A DNA stretch of 64,000 nucleotides from Alentia gelatinosa. Its lineage: Eukaryota; Annelida; Polychaeta; Phyllodocida; Polynoidae. The notes beneath the pieces were generated by a model that saw nothing but the letters and a program-made list of their open reading frames with translations, was not told where the DNA came from and ran no database searches. The stretch is from the NCBI GenBank assembly GCA_950022655.1, contig OX465582.1, positions 95,556,704 through 95,620,703 of the forward strand, given 5' to 3'. This document shows positions 10,601 through 25,600 of this stretch, in pieces. Each line of letters begins with the position of its first letter. Position 1 is the first letter of the stretch. A program made the translations under genes and the position numbers.

Positions 10601-13600
10601 ACGAAATAAGGCTATTTCTGGACATTTGATATTTTGTGCAGACATTCGGCTAATTCAAGGTTTAGGAACACGAACCTGAATCGTAAATAGATCGAAAACT
10701 CTCTGATGAAAGTCAATTCTCCTGGCCCTTGGGGTCACTCTCACTAATTTTTATCAACCGAGGCCTTTTCAACCAATAGTTAGGATGACCTCCATCCTGC
10801 ATTTTTGCACAGTGTAAGGTGTGAAATAACTGTGATCATGAGGCAGCATGATCTCGTGCATCACGAATGAACCCTAATTCATTATTGGCTGTATGCGTAT
10901 TTAATTATGTGATTATCATGATAAAACCCGTTACTGTAACCTCACCCCTTTAACCCTTTAAGGACGGGTGCCTGTGGCCAAGCTACCGCCTGGAGGACGG
11001 GCACTGGTGGCACTCTATACCGCTAGGGGACGGGCACACAGTCGTTAAATCCTACAATTCAATTGTTTAATCATGTAATAAGATGTTTAATCTTAAATAT
11101 TTTATTTGTTTTGAATAGAAATACTAATTATGGTATTATACATACATTCTGTGAAAATTTCATTAGTGTTCCTCCATTATTTTCTTGTTAAAAACGATTT
11201 TGTAGATTTTTGAGAAATTATGCCTCAAGGCATCATTCGCCCTGGGATGGATGATGCCTTGAGGCATCATTCGCCCTTAAAGGGTTAATGTGCCTTGTCA
11301 CTCATAACCTGACTGACTTATCTTTTATATATATTATGTACATAACTGGAAGTGTCTTGTTCAAGTCATGAAACTACGTGAATGTTCGTCGGACTGACCG
11401 GAAGAACTGCTATGCAGAGGTCACGAATGTACACTATTTTCTTGTGCAATAAAAAAAAAAAAATCGAGGTACCATATATTCCGTTGAGTTTTCCGAGGAT
11501 TTGTTTGATTATTTGACGTCCCAGGGGACCCTGAGGGTATATAGGGACAAGCCCAGCTTTTCCCACTGGTTTTACACTATTAGGGTGGGGATCAAATCTA
11601 TGAGATGAAGTCAGGCAGAAATCTCACCCTACACGTTTACTGAGGTTAGAGTTCTTTTACTTCTTACACCACTTAGACATGGTATGACAAGGATTGGCCT
11701 TTGATACAGCAGTAAATCTACCACTGCTGGGGGTGAAGGAGGAAAGTGGCTGCAGTGGGACTCAAACCCACAAAGTCTGATAACCTTGCGATTATGAGTC
11801 CAATGCTCTTAACCACTGAGCTAATTTCGCACCCTGGTCACTTACGTTATGCTTGCATTCAAGCATATCTGGCCTGCACCACGAGAAGGCAAAGCCATCA
11901 AGAGGGTGAACAGATTAATCATTACTGTCCACCCCAGCACGTTAAAAGATTTAACAAGGGTGTCAGTGGTGGTTACAGAAATGGAGCTAGCAACTTCAGC
12001 AGTTTCAATGATAAGAATCACCAGGCTGCTCTGATTGGTATGCAAAAAAAGGAGAAAAAAAAGGATTTAATCGGAAAATAGGAAAACTGCCATCTCTTAA
12101 TCAATAGTGTCTGGTCGCTTCATGCTGCACATTGATTAAGAATGCCTAGCACAGTCAAGGGTTCAAATATTGCACTGACCCCAGCAATAAAGAAGCTGTT
12201 TTTGCAATGTTTAACTTTCTTCGGGTATTGGACTGTGCCACAAGGCTTTTGTTTGTTTGTTTGGGTAGTTTAACGTCCAATTTGTTCAATTAGACTTGCC
12301 ACACGGCTATCATACATACATGTACTGTTAAAAAACCCTGAAGATTTATTATTTCAAACGTGTTAAATGTTACCAGACAAGAAGGTTTTCTTTATGGGTT
12401 TACGAGTCCACCCATATTCTCCTCAGTGGCAATATTCAATCCAAACTTAAGTTGATTCCCATCACTCATAATCTATCACATAAACTGATCGCTGCTAATT
12501 CTGCAGCATACCCTGGTGACATGGGTTATTACTATATACCGGTGCACGAATGTCTCACTTTTACGCAATAGGAGAAAAGATTCCGTTCGGCCGCACCATG
12601 GCGTAAAATATTTTTACGCTACACCATACCACCTGATCTATTGACATTATCGGAAAAAAATAAACAAACAAAATGGCGGCCGTCCCCCTCGATTCGTATT
12701 GATAACGGTCCGTATAAGCAAAGTAAGATTGCCCAGCCCTACCCACCCACCCAAAATCCATTAAGAATAAACAAACAAATAGTAACCATCGCAAATACAT
12801 AACCAATGAAGACATTTTCACGTTAGAATATATGGAAAAAAAAAACCCCGCCCATACACTTGAATTCGGAGCAAAAGTTACTATATGACTTCATTACTAC
12901 CGCTCACTCTCCCAGCAGATCTTTCGTGGCGCTAGCGCTTATTTTAATCTCTGCTACAACCCCTCGCTACCACTCTCCATAACAACGTTCTGGCGTCATC
13001 GCACCCATGAACTATCCATCAGGGTGAATGTTCAGGGGTTCATACATGCCTTACTTATTTCGGAGGTTGAAATGGGTTGATAATGTGAGTACCAAAATGG
13101 CATTTAAATCGAATATCAGTATATAGTAATAAAAAGACATAGTGAGTGTGGCCGATTTCCATCTGTTCCTCGATATTTTGGTCAGAAATACTCACCTCAG
13201 TCTACGACTTCGGTGAGTATTTCTGACCAAAATATCTCTGAACAGATTCCATTCAGCCACACTAACCATGTCTTTCTATAGTACGCTATGCACGAGCAAA
13301 TTTTATGTGAGCAGGTCATAATTTTTGTTTTGGGTTGCTTTATTTAACGTCCGATAATCATAATCAGTTGTTATCAGACTGCTGTAGTTAATACTTTTCT
13401 AAGTAGGCCCTGACTGAAGTGTAGGGTCTTTAGCCTGGAAAGACCAGGCGAGCAAGTGATGACCTCGACACAGCTCATGATTTCTGAAAGCATGTTATCT
13501 TTTCTTAATTCTTGCCTGGAGTGTGTAAGGAGTACAGCGAATACTCTCCAAAATGTTTTTAGAAAATCAACATTAAGGACAAATTCACAATTTCAAATAG

Positions 13601-16600
13601 CATACTAAGGATGAAAACAGCTTTTGTCGAAATTTTCAGCAAAGGAATATGGGGCTAATTAAAAAAAAAACAAACAATGATGGATAACTGTGGCATATAA
13701 CAAAATTTGGTCAAGTAACCTGGATGCTTTTCATTCTTCATCGTAAAAACGAATTTTTCTGTTTAGAAATTACTAAAATTAAGAGTCTTGTTCGCAACGA
13801 TATTTTGAGATGCTGGAAGAGGCAAATCCATGAACCAAAATTAATCTTCATGGATTATATGTTTGTATAAATCATTAATAACTGGTCTAAATATTCTACA
13901 TTTTATATATCTTTAGAAGCAACCAGATGCTGATTTCGTGAGGACAGCATTAACCACTTGTGGTTTACGGCCGCCTGTCCACAAAACCATCGATTATTGT
14001 CTATATAAACAATAGAGGGCGACTATGTCGGATTTCAGGCTATGCTCTTCACGTTTGTACTTCTTAAGAGTGATTAAAAAATACAATATTGACTGGTTTC
14101 GGCTCCTTGTGGATGTGTTCTCGTTGCTGACGCTACGCAAAATCCTTGCATTCATTCGGATATCACCAAGGAACTCCTCGGAGAATAGTCACTATCATCC
14201 AGAAAAATATTGTGTATTTATTCTATGCAAGGAGGAACGTATATGAGGCGGTTGTATATGACCTATCTTTTTTTCATTTAAAAAAAAAAAAAAAAAATTA
14301 AAATCAGTATAAAGAAGGATACCCAAATTGAATTATACACTTTTATACATGTATGCATATATTATGGACGAGGCTGTATTAAGTCTACCTCCATAAAAAA
14401 AAAAAAAAAAAAGAGAAGAAATATACACTTACTGGTGCCAGTGCCCATAGTCCTATGGAGTAGTTGATGCATACGAGGACCGAGAGCCCCAAAGAGATGT
14501 GAGGGAAGACCACGGGCCTCGAGCAGCGCTGTCAAAGACAAGAAGCGAAGAATGAATCATGATCTAAAGAATTGCACGTTGTACAGCATGTCCTAGAAAA
14601 ACCATATTGATATGATGAGCCTATCAGTAGCTTGAGTTCAGTCAGAGCCTAGCAAGACAAATGTTATATCACATATCCACGTGATGCGTCTGACATTACA
14701 CACAACACACATTTAACAGAAAGGCGTACTAAGAAAGATGCTGGTGAGTGTTTGGCCTGTGAACTCCTTCGGCATCGACTTTGGAGTGTGCAGTAATATA
14801 TAGAAACAGGATTCCTGTGGAGTAATCTTCCTGATTCCGAACACATTTCGCCGGAGGTTTCAACCGAGTTCTTTAGAACTATCGGAGATATAAACAGCCC
14901 ATCAAGGCTCAGAATCTTTGCTTGGAGAGTGGCTTCAGAGTGTGACGTCATCATCACTAACGTCGCGACTTTGCCAAGTCAAGTGAAATACAGATTATTC
15001 GGCCGCCTACACATAGGCGAGCAACGCGATCGTATCTGGATTTTGGGGAGTTAACACAAATTTCGATGTATTTACATCGAAATTTATTAGGATTCTATGT
15101 GTTTAGTAGTGTATATTTATCGTATTCTGCCATATATCATGATGCTGATTGTCAAAGCGACTTGCCAAATTTTCTGTCTGCCATTATCCATCCGCTAAGA
15201 CCTTAGGCATAATGTGCATTATTCCTCTGCAGTGCAGACATCATAGTTACCGTATACATAGCAACGTGTTGTATTTACGTTAGTTACGGTAGTAGGTATA
15301 TAGTAATATTAGAAAACGTCCTTACTGTAGACGAAACGGTTCCTGTTCGAGGTCAGTCGTCAATTTCATACTGCCTGACGCCATAGGCATCAGGCAGTAT
15401 GAAAACGGAGACTGACCGAGAATGAGAACCATTTCGTCTACACTGAGGATGTTTGCTTATTATTATATACCTTCAATTGGTGAAAAAACGCCATTTTAAT
15501 GACTTACAAAGTTGCAGTCACAGCGGGCACGAACATTATTATTACTGCACCCCTAGCAGCGGGAAGTATTTAATAGACATTCGGACATAGGTATATAATA
15601 ATATGAACGAGGCAATAGTCTCGTTCATATTACTGCGCACTCCAAATGAGATGGTGAACAGGGACTCAGACCAAGCACGAATATGTTTCTGATTTTATCT
15701 TAGCCTGGGAACATTTTTCTGTTTACCACTCGTTGAGTATGAGTCACCGTACTCGAAATGATACACTGCCAGTGTGCAATATGTGTCGTTCATAAATTTT
15801 GTTTTTGTCTAAGCCTTTTCTTTAGACTGGTTATTGCTTAGCCTTGTATTGTGGCTGATGTTGTTTATATGATGTTTAGCGAGACGAACCCATCTGAAAA
15901 TTTGGTTGGTTGGTTGGTTTGATTTAATGTCCAGTTAACCATTAGAGGTAATGAACTTAGGTAGAAATGTCAACCCTACACATTTACTGAGGTGCGAGTT
16001 CTTTTAGTTCCCACACCACATAGACATGGTATGAGAATGATTGGTCTTTGGTATAGCAGGGCGTATGGCAGGGCGTAGTGTATGCGTTGTCAGGGTCATG
16101 GAATTGTAGGGGGGGGGGGGGGGCTGTCAACAATTGTCAGGGAGGCCCAAAACATTGTCAAACCAATGGGGTTTTCTAGCTAAGTATGGCGGTTTCATTT
16201 TGGTGAATCTTCAGGCTGCAGACTGGGTGAAAGTGAGGAAGTCTTCACTTTATTTACGCGGTAATCAGGCCAATTGATAGCTGATATTTTATGTCTGGAA
16301 TCTAAACAACAAGAGGGATTCTTTGACATTGTTTACTGGAAATAAAGAGTTCCCAGTAAATTTATTCATTTATTAAAGAAAAAAATATAATATACCTATG
16401 ACGATATCAACCAAGTGAACTACCTGTTCCTGCCCATGTCATATTCATACCCGTACATACCATGTGACATCTTATGGTATCTATCATAATACAAAAACAG
16501 GCTGTCTTTAAACGAACAAATACTTAGTCAAATTATTGATCATATATATCCTTCTGCTTTCGCCATCTGGATATATCTGATAGATAATTTGACTGCGTAT

Positions 16601-19600
16601 TTTGGTGTACAAAGCGAGAAAGCCAGAGTATATTAACTGAGTTGGGAATGGTATTTCTAAAACAAAATGGCAATTCGGCGTGGGAGTGGGGGGGGGGGGG
16701 GGTGCTAGTGGGTGGGGGCATGGGCCCGCCATTCTTAATGTCCTGCATGAGGAGTCTAGCATGACGTCCCAAGAAAAATGTGATATAAGCTTCCAGTGTA
16801 CTACAATCCTGGGACCCTGCCATAGAGGCTACTTTTATCATACCAGGTATAATGTCCGCTGCTGGAATCCTGCCACATGTGCGCTACATTGACAACATTG
16901 ACAAAACAGCATGTTTTTAGGTCAAGAAGCAGCGCAATAAACTTGTATATATAGAGTGAAGCCTTCTCCAGAATATACCATATGCTTCCTAAATTAGGTT
17001 CTTTGCTATACAGTCAGTGACTTATCTGAGATTTAGTTGTTTTTGAAATATGTTAAAGCTAGTGACTTTCTACCTAGCTCAGTAGGCACAACCTGGAATA
17101 ATGTTGGCCGACTTGTAGACCCCAGTGGGACGAGTGAGGATGTATTCCTGACTACTATTCGTCTGGTTTTCAGCAATCCACTGCTTAGAAATACCTACAT
17201 GATTGCAACCGGAACATCTATGTCAGAAAATCAATACGTTGTTAAAGATTTTAACGGTGTGAAAGTGCTATAGAGTAAGATATGTAGGGAAGATAGTCGG
17301 GACCAAGAAAAAAACCCATTCAAAACACTTATATGTAAGAACCATTTATAACAATATTTTGGGACAGATTAGCTACGAATCGATATATATTTGCTCTAGT
17401 GTTGACTATGTATGTGAAATGTTGGAATTTTGTTATTTGTATGAAAACTTCCATCCATGGATATGGAAAGATCTTTCACCTGACTCATGAATGAAAAGAC
17501 GTAACGTTGCTGCGTTTCGAAAATGAAATGCTTAAATAGTGTTTGTTTGAAAAGGTGACATTAGGAGGGATGAAGGACGAAACTGAGAAAAAAAAATCAG
17601 AAATAAAATTTCTTTAAAAAAGTTGCATATTTAGGTGCCCCCAACCCACTAAAAAGATAACAAGAATGATCTGTTCCGGCTGAAATTCTATAAAAGCACA
17701 ATTTTCAATTGTGTATCTATCATTTATAGCTAAATATATATGATGGGCCTTTTTCAGGAGGAAGAAATACTAACATTTCCGTAATATCCCAATTATCTGC
17801 CATGTCATTTGTGTTTTTGTTTTTTTTAAGTTATGTTTTAATGGTTATTTCAGGAAATTTTCTTGTACTCCATATTAAAAGAATTAAAAAACTGTCGTTG
17901 TACCTCTAATTACTTTTCTGATTTTGGCAAGTCTATACCGTCATAAACAAAATTTCAGCGGCTTGTTTGTTTGGGTAGTTTAACGTCCAATTTGTTGAAT
18001 TCAACAGGAGGCCCAGGGACTTTTGTCTCTTTTTACAAATAAAATCTTGAAATTTCAGATTCCCGCTATTTATCGGCAAACTTGCATATTTATATCATGT
18101 TTTGTAATCGGTTCTGATTCTAGAATTTGTGTTCAACGGAAATAGCTCTGGTTATGATAATGTGCCGCCATCATTAGCAGCATGTTATGGTTGTGTACAG
18201 AACACTTCCTTATTCAATGTTTCATTTGGATCAGGGTAGGTACATAAAATGCCACGTCTCTCATAAATGTAGAATGGAATTCATATAAGGTGTAGTTTTA
18301 CAAATACATAGTAAATATTCTAGCAGGGATGAGATGATGATACCTTGAAGTCTGCCCATATCAGCATCGTCAGATTCACTCTCTGAAGTACCCATGGCTG
18401 ATGTGCCCGTTGAACTGGAGGCTGTGGGTTAAAAAAAAAAGAAGATATTTAGATTTATTTTTATTCAAATGTTATCTAAGACACCCAGTGCTATTCATGA
18501 AAATGTTTAACTAATTCAGCAAAGGTGTCGTTCACTATGAGTAATAAATAATGATTTATTACAATGAAGAACCAGGACACCTAATCCTTATTCAATTACG
18601 CTGTAATGGTATAGAAGCAACTCGATGAAGAATGTAAACACAAGGTGGGGGACGGAAAAGAGAAAATAAAAAAACTAAACAACAAGAATGATAAGTGAAG
18701 ATCTGCCCAACACATGAGTAACATGAAGGAGAGATTCAGACTGAGATTGGCAAAAAAAGAAAAAAAGGGACAAAAAGAAGAAGTTTTTTCAGATGTTATG
18801 AAATATATCCATGATTAGAACGGAAGAAGATATAAAAATGTGTAGGGTGATGTGATTTCAGGTTCCGATAGCATAGAAATGTAAATCCAGTTGAAGAATT
18901 GTGACATTGTTATTTCTTGTTGAAGTTTAAGGTGTTCAGGAAAAATCTATATATTAACTACAGAAGTTGCACAGATCATCTAAACTGGAGTTTTATGTAT
19001 GATAATTTCATCTCAACCCTAAAATCCCCCCCCCCCCTCCATAGACTTAACATTGGGAACTTGTATCAAACACCCGCTACGTATTTAGAAAAATACTCAA
19101 TGGGGGATTATATGAAGGGTGAGATAGATTCAGAAACCTATTCAAGTTTATGGTCAAAGCTTGATCCCATCTCTTTTGAATCGCTACATAATTTACGCAG
19201 CTTTGCCTTGTGAATTACAAGACTAGTTAAAATCGATGGGATATGAGCTCTGACTGTAAACTTTCATAGGTTTCCTCTATAGAATTTCCCCCTAGTAATC
19301 GAGACTTTCTGTGAAAACAAATGAACCACGACGAATTTTCGTCATATTCCCTTATAGCATTCTACGCATTTAAAAAAAAAAAAAGAGATGTGCATTAGTT
19401 AATGCAAATGTTTGGTATTCAATGCAGGGTTGTTGCTAACCTGATGCAGAGGCCCCTGGAGAGTTGTTCTCCTGCTCGGCTGAGCCGGGACGGCTGGTGG
19501 CTGCTGAGCTGCCATCTGCTTCCTGCGAGGACATGGCGGCGGCTTTGGCGGCTCCGCCTCCGATCCCACTCGTGCTTGCTCCGGGCTGCGGCAGTGGCGC

Positions 19601-22600
19601 GTTCCGCTTCACTGTTACCACCGACGAACGGCGACCACTGTGAGGCAAAATACGCTATTTTGTATCTGAACATTTTATGAAGTGAGGGTTGATTCAAATA
19701 TAGAGAAAAAAAGGTTTCCTATATGAAAGTACCTCCTATAGCACCCTACAGGGGATGAGGGGATCTTTTCCGATTAAATAAGAACAAAATACAAATATAG
19801 GAAATTAGCGTTATCTTTTCGGCACAAGGCACCAATCATGTAGTTTTGACAGTAAACATTTTGATCATAGCTCATCTAACCATATCACTTCGGAAATTCT
19901 AAATCATTTTCCATCAGCAAATTATTTTAAAAAACTAACGCCAGTTTCATAAAAGTTCTCCCTTAGTGCTGTCATTTGAATGATGTACAATTTTCCTTGT
20001 GCTCTTATTAAAGAGGGCAGTGCCAGCTTAGCATGTGGCATAGACCCATACTCAATATATCCTATCCAGTGAGGAACGTCACAACAAATATACCCAAGAT
20101 ACATGACAGTCCTATGATTGCCTTTGGGGGTCAATAAGAGGTCACCAAATCGCCATTTTGATCAATATTTCAATGTATATTATAATAGGGAAACAGTTAG
20201 GGGCGAAGGAATTCCAGCATTACTTGACGAGGATGTCTTTAGTTACTCATCTCGGCTAAAGACTCAATATAAAACTTTAAGCATCCTCACCACGTATCTT
20301 AATAATCTTCCCACCCAAAACTAGTTTCCCTATAGTAACCCCCCCCCCCCCCCCCCCGATCTGCTAGCTGCCCATAACCCGATAAGTTGGATAAGCGAAA
20401 TACTATTCTGCCAAGGTCACAGGATTTATTTAGTTTCTGACGCCTTCGCAGAGAAAGTATGGGTTTCCTTTATAATAAGCCTTTTACCAGGAGGACACAT
20501 ACTGATAATGGAATGCAATTAGTTGTCGGTCAGCCTTAATCCTGAAGGTAAGATCGGTCATAATGACCTACCATGTGTAGGACCTGTGTTCTGCAAAATT
20601 TTGTTTTTACTTTTACTACGAATATAATCACCCTCAAGCTTAATCATCAACAATTTATCACAGCAACTATAATATTTTTCTTTTATAATTGGGATTTTTC
20701 AGTGGGGTAATGACTCCACTTTGCATAGCCCCTTTCATTGACATCATATTTTGACCTCCGGCATTTACCACAGAATAATTATTTATAAATTCAACAAAAT
20801 TCTAACTGATGTCAAATTAACACATAAAAGCATTGGGGTGAAAAAATGTGATAGTCTTTTTCCTACTTGATTACCCTTCGTCCTCATTGAAAATGTATGA
20901 AGACTCAGTAAACCACGACCCATTATATAAAACCTGTCAGACACCATAACTGTGGTATGCAGATTCATATGCATAGTGGACAGATGGCTCTATAAATGAC
21001 TAGCGCACAAAACATTGACAGGCCTCCCAGTGCCCCGCTTCCTCAATATAGGTTATTTTATAGGTTTTGAAAATCAAAATATAGGTTTTTACAGGTTTTT
21101 CAAGGCCCAAAATATAGCCTTTATAGGTTTTAGGGTTAACATATTCAAGATAATCAGAGTCCAAATATAGTGAATCTCTTATTTTCAGTTCTTGATTTCT
21201 AAAAAATTGAACATAGTACTAAATTGCAGGACGTCAGGATATCTGGCTGATTATGTTATACCCAGCAAGTATGAATACATGTAAATACGACGTGCGATCG
21301 GCGAGCGACTGCTGTTATGTGACGGCGAATACATGTGTTGAGTTTCCAATAGGCAAGCCAGCCTGGCAAGAAATCACAGAAATTGTTGATTCTTTAACAC
21401 TTTTATGATTTATGATCTCTTAAATAAACCGATAATGTGAATTTCTCGTCATTTGACAATCGAACTTTGTGTCAAGTTAACTTCTACCATTTCCTGTACA
21501 TCTCAATCTGCATGGCAGTGAAAATATAGGTTTTTATCGGTTATATTGGTTCCTTTGACAAAAATAAAGGCTCAAGAATCAAAATATAGGTTTTTATAGG
21601 TTTTATAGGTTTTGCTGGGAGGCCTGCATTGATCATTTTCTATTTCTTTTTGAGGAAGCGGGGCACTGGGAGGCCTGTCAACTTGACACACTTCTAAATG
21701 AAGGCAGTAAGGTCCTTACCTTGTGCTTGCACAGGACCCCGTGGTTTTATTGCGTTTACTCCGACGGAGACTATCAGGATCAGTAGCACTGGATGCTTGC
21801 TGCCCCTTCTTGCTCTTATGTCCAGAGGCTGCACTACCAGCCTTTGGTTTGATGCCCGGTCCGAGGAGGCTCTTCGGGGTGCACGGCTCGGCGCTTGTCG
21901 AGTCGGGCTGGAGCGGCTCCTCCGGTCTGCCACGAGATTTCTTCCTCTTCCCCGACGACTCTGTGGTCGTCCTCCCGGGCTTCAGGTTGAGTTTGCCTAA
22001 GCTGCTGGAGCCCGGACTGGTGTTGGTGGAGGTTGTGGCTGCCTCAGAGGATGCTAGCACCTGATGACGGGTGCGGTGTGACTTCTTGTGACTGCTCGCC
22101 CCTGTGGTCGGAGGGGTATCACCGTCCCGTTCCGTTCCTCCACTGCCACTGTCACGCTGTGACTCCGCCAGCGTTGATGCTTCCGGCTTCTCCGTGGACT
22201 TGCTGCGAGAACGTGAGCGTGAGCCCCGGCTGCGCGAGTCGTGGGAGGGAGTTGAGTAGTAAGGCAGGCCCTCGACGAGTGATGCCTGTGAGTTGGAGCG
22301 CAGAGACGCGGCCACCCCGCTGCGCGTCTGCGAGTCTTTGGAGGTAGAGGTTCGCTTTGCCCGCCCACGGCTGCGGCTGCGGCCTCTACGTGAAGAACTG
22401 GCACTACCCGTCCTTTCTGCCTGGCTCTCGACGGAAGCTGTGGAGGTTGACGATAGTTTCCGCTTGCGTAGATTCCCTCCTCCGCTTGCCACACCAGACA
22501 CTGGGGTGTTAGTATCACCACTGTTCGTGTAGACTTCTGGGGCAGTGACTGTGGCAGCTGCACACTTGGGTCGGTGGTCCTCCGGCTGAGTCGCCTGGAT

Positions 22601-25600
22601 GATCTGCGGCAGTTCTGAACTGCCTGTGTCCTTCTTAGGGTCTTTGTCTGGGTTCGACAGAGAACTAGAGCGGCGGGAGGACCGAATGGATTTCGGAGTC
22701 ACTGGAACTTCTGCACCTTCCAAAGGCCTTGTCCAGAAGGTGGGGTCTGGGAGAATTAAAGCTGTGGCAGCACTGAGGTTGAACACTGTTGAGGCGTTAG
22801 CGGCTGATGCTGATAATGTTGCCCCTGCAGCGTTCCTCTTTTTCTTCTTGTTATTTGTACGTCTGAAATACATGAAATTCATCGACTCATTATCTTAAGA
22901 TTTATATAATGACAACTTTTTTACTACAAACTTAAGTTTATACTTTATGGCGTAAAACTTGCGACAGAGTACAGGAGATCTCTTAAACTAACTTTTTTTT
23001 TCGGCTGTGTTAGGAAGTGTATGAGCCACGTATTATTAATACTAACATCATTCTGACTAGGTCAGCTAATTACATAATAAATATGACATACACGCAAGGT
23101 TTTTAAAGTTACACAAGACAACGGCAGTTAGCATTTTCAACGATGCCTGGCCAATTTCATCATTATATCATAAGAATAGATAACATCCTAAAATGTGTAC
23201 GTAATGAATAGACAAGATAATGCCATAGTTTATGTATCTAGCCTGTATAGTGAATATAGACTACAATCTACGAATGTTCATGACATGACGATATCGTTTA
23301 CGCGAAAAATCTCTCCTATAGGGGCCATCCATAAGTATGTAGGTACTGGGGGGAGGGGGGGGGGGGGGGGGGTGGTGGCAATTTTTTTTTTATATTTTGC
23401 ATATGCTCCTTCTTTGCTCTATTGCGTACAAGAGTGGGAGTGGGGGCGAGGTCCAAAATTTCTGAAATTCTACGTACATACTTTATGAATGGCCCGATAT
23501 CCTAATCAAAATGCTGTAATAGAAAACCGTGTAGGCGAATTTCTGCTAATAATGATTTAATCCGAATAGGGACTATTTCCTGTGCATTCTGACCAAGAAG
23601 ATTAATCCGAATAGGGACTATTTCCTGTGCATACTGACCTCTTCTTTTCGTGGCGCGGTGCTTTGGCTGGGGGCTGTGTGGTCTGGTGGTGACCCCGCCG
23701 CCGCTTGGGGCAGGGCTTGGTGTGATGAGGCGCACACTCACCAGAAGTTGTCTCGAGAGCTCCGTCTCCAGAAGTGGACGGGTGAGGCCCTCGTGAGCTG
23801 CAACAGTGACACATACATGACCTATTTTGTTAGGTTAGCTTATCATTTTTCCAGAATTTTTTTTTTTAATTAAGGAACACAGCAACATCGACCTTAAAAT
23901 GGAAGATCACTCATGAAGGCAAATTGTCGTCAATAAAAAAAATTCACAAATTGCACTCCGCTACAGAAATCCATGAGCGACAGATTTAGTAAATATTGGT
24001 AGATGTAAGGTGCCAATGACAACACAGGACGTCAGTTATTGTTGCTTTATTACTTATTAACGTTATCAATACGCTGCCTGGTAACCAATGCACGCCCTGA
24101 AATGTCCTTTCACCTGCTTTAGTTTGCCGAAGCTTTTGACGATACCCAATGTGACTTCATTTTACAGCTACCTTTCGTCTTATTTCACTATTACCTTTTT
24201 ATATTTCAGCATAATCCATTAACATTAGGAGATATATTATCTTACATAGGGTTGGAAAAGTCATCAAAATTCTTGAGTTATCTTATCAAAAAGAGGACAA
24301 TTACTGAAATTTCGAGAGAAAAAAAGACCTAGGATCGGGAATGCCTCAAGGCATCACAGCGTAGCAAATGGGTTAATTCATGAGACTGCATATCAGGTGT
24401 TTGGGAAGTTCATAAGTACTTTGAGGTCCATAATCAAAGACTTGAGCAAGTCTAGGGAGAGACCAGACCCTGCCAAGGAGTTCCTAACAATGGACCTGTA
24501 ACTGAAAATCCCCCCCCCCCCCTTCAAAAGAAATGACTCTTTTGGGTGTCAAAATACTAAATGATAAAACTATAGAATAATGCATTGTCATAGCAAATTT
24601 CTAGAAAAAAAAGAAGTCATATACCTATCTGTACTTAGTAAAAGCTCCACCTGGTGTTAGTTGGCCGTAGTGCAGGCTCTATGTTCAAAGTGAGACTAAG
24701 CTTCAACCAGATATCTAGTGTTCTTTTTTATAAGGAAGTAGGTATTAGACATGTGCCATATGCTTGGAGCGTGATAAGAACCACAGAGTCCTCTGGGGGA
24801 ACATGGCTGCATTACAATTTAAAGATGACTGTTCTCCCCCCCCCCCATGCTATGAAATTAGGCAGAAATACATGAATATCATGCCTAATATAAGTTTAAC
24901 CTAAAAATGATACTTTCTAGGATGTAAGCAACTGTCAGTGACACTTATGGAGATGGCAAATATCACCCCAATGCTACCTGTTAATCAATATTGAGTAAAC
25001 CTCTGTTTAAGTAAGCCCATTTCACCTCCAAACCCCCCCCCCCCCCCCCCCCCACTTTTAACAAATACTTGAATATCTCTGTGAATATAGAATCTACCTT
25101 GAAAATTCCACTTCCTAGCACCTACTGTTTTTTATTTTCTTTCAAATGAGGCATATTATATTATTATTCAACTAGTTTAAGGGGTAGAAATATGGGCATA
25201 AAGGAGTTCTTAAAAATGGACCTGTGACTACAGAAGTCCCCCCCCCCCCCCCCCAACTGAATTCACTATTTTTCTAAAATCCATACCAAAATACTAAATA
25301 TCAAAAGTGTAAGGCATTGTACCACCATAAAACCTTCTGTCCAAAACAGAAATTTTATTCCTATCTGTACTTAGTTAGCTATAAAAGGCAGAAATGTGGT
25401 CAGGTCACCATTGACTTTACAAACAGTTGTACTACAGTAGGCTATAGCCATAACCTAAAGACCAACCGTCCACCTGCTAATAAAGAATTGTTGCTACAAT
25501 TACTAGCTCTTAACTTCCGATACCAAGTTGTAAATATCTGGATATCAGAATTCCTAGATGGAAGATGTTGTTGACAAGGGGCCTTCCATAAAGTTTGTAT

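Larger units (their letters stand above)
8241..14432 (-). other. TRIP12 intron 6 body; repeats only
   Basis: No exon-like ORF was found on either strand. Contents: a poly-G run near 8634-8648, a GGGGTAGGATAAAG-type fragment at about 10020-10100, a piggyBac-type MITE (10954-11284), a composite SINE (11576-11937), a 70-bp fragment of the 270-bp family near 12030-12100, a SINE-tail fragment (12248-12295), a fold-back element (13119-13285), a half fold-back (14060-14160) and two A runs near 14280 and 14396. Confidence 0.5.
14529..18343 (-). other. TRIP12 intron 5; palindromes and repeats
   Basis: No coding exon was recognised. It contains several palindromes (15060-15088, 15295-15471, 15592-15638), a SINE fragment (15903-16060), poly-G runs near 16110 and 16690, a degenerate tRNA-like stretch near 17078-17135 (CTACCTAGCTCAGTAGGCAC) and a SINE-tail fragment (17964-18005). 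The rest is AT-rich intron. Confidence 0.5.

Noticed and set aside
17078..17135. tRNA-like stretch CTACCTAGCTCAGTAGGCAC
   Set aside because: Only box A is convincing; no box B or stems. Probably a decayed SINE.
22054..22563. Second long minus-strand frame and several plus-strand frames over 21.7-22.9 kb
   Set aside because: These are shadow frames of TRIP12 exon 3; the Ser/Arg-rich composition keeps stops rare in other frames.
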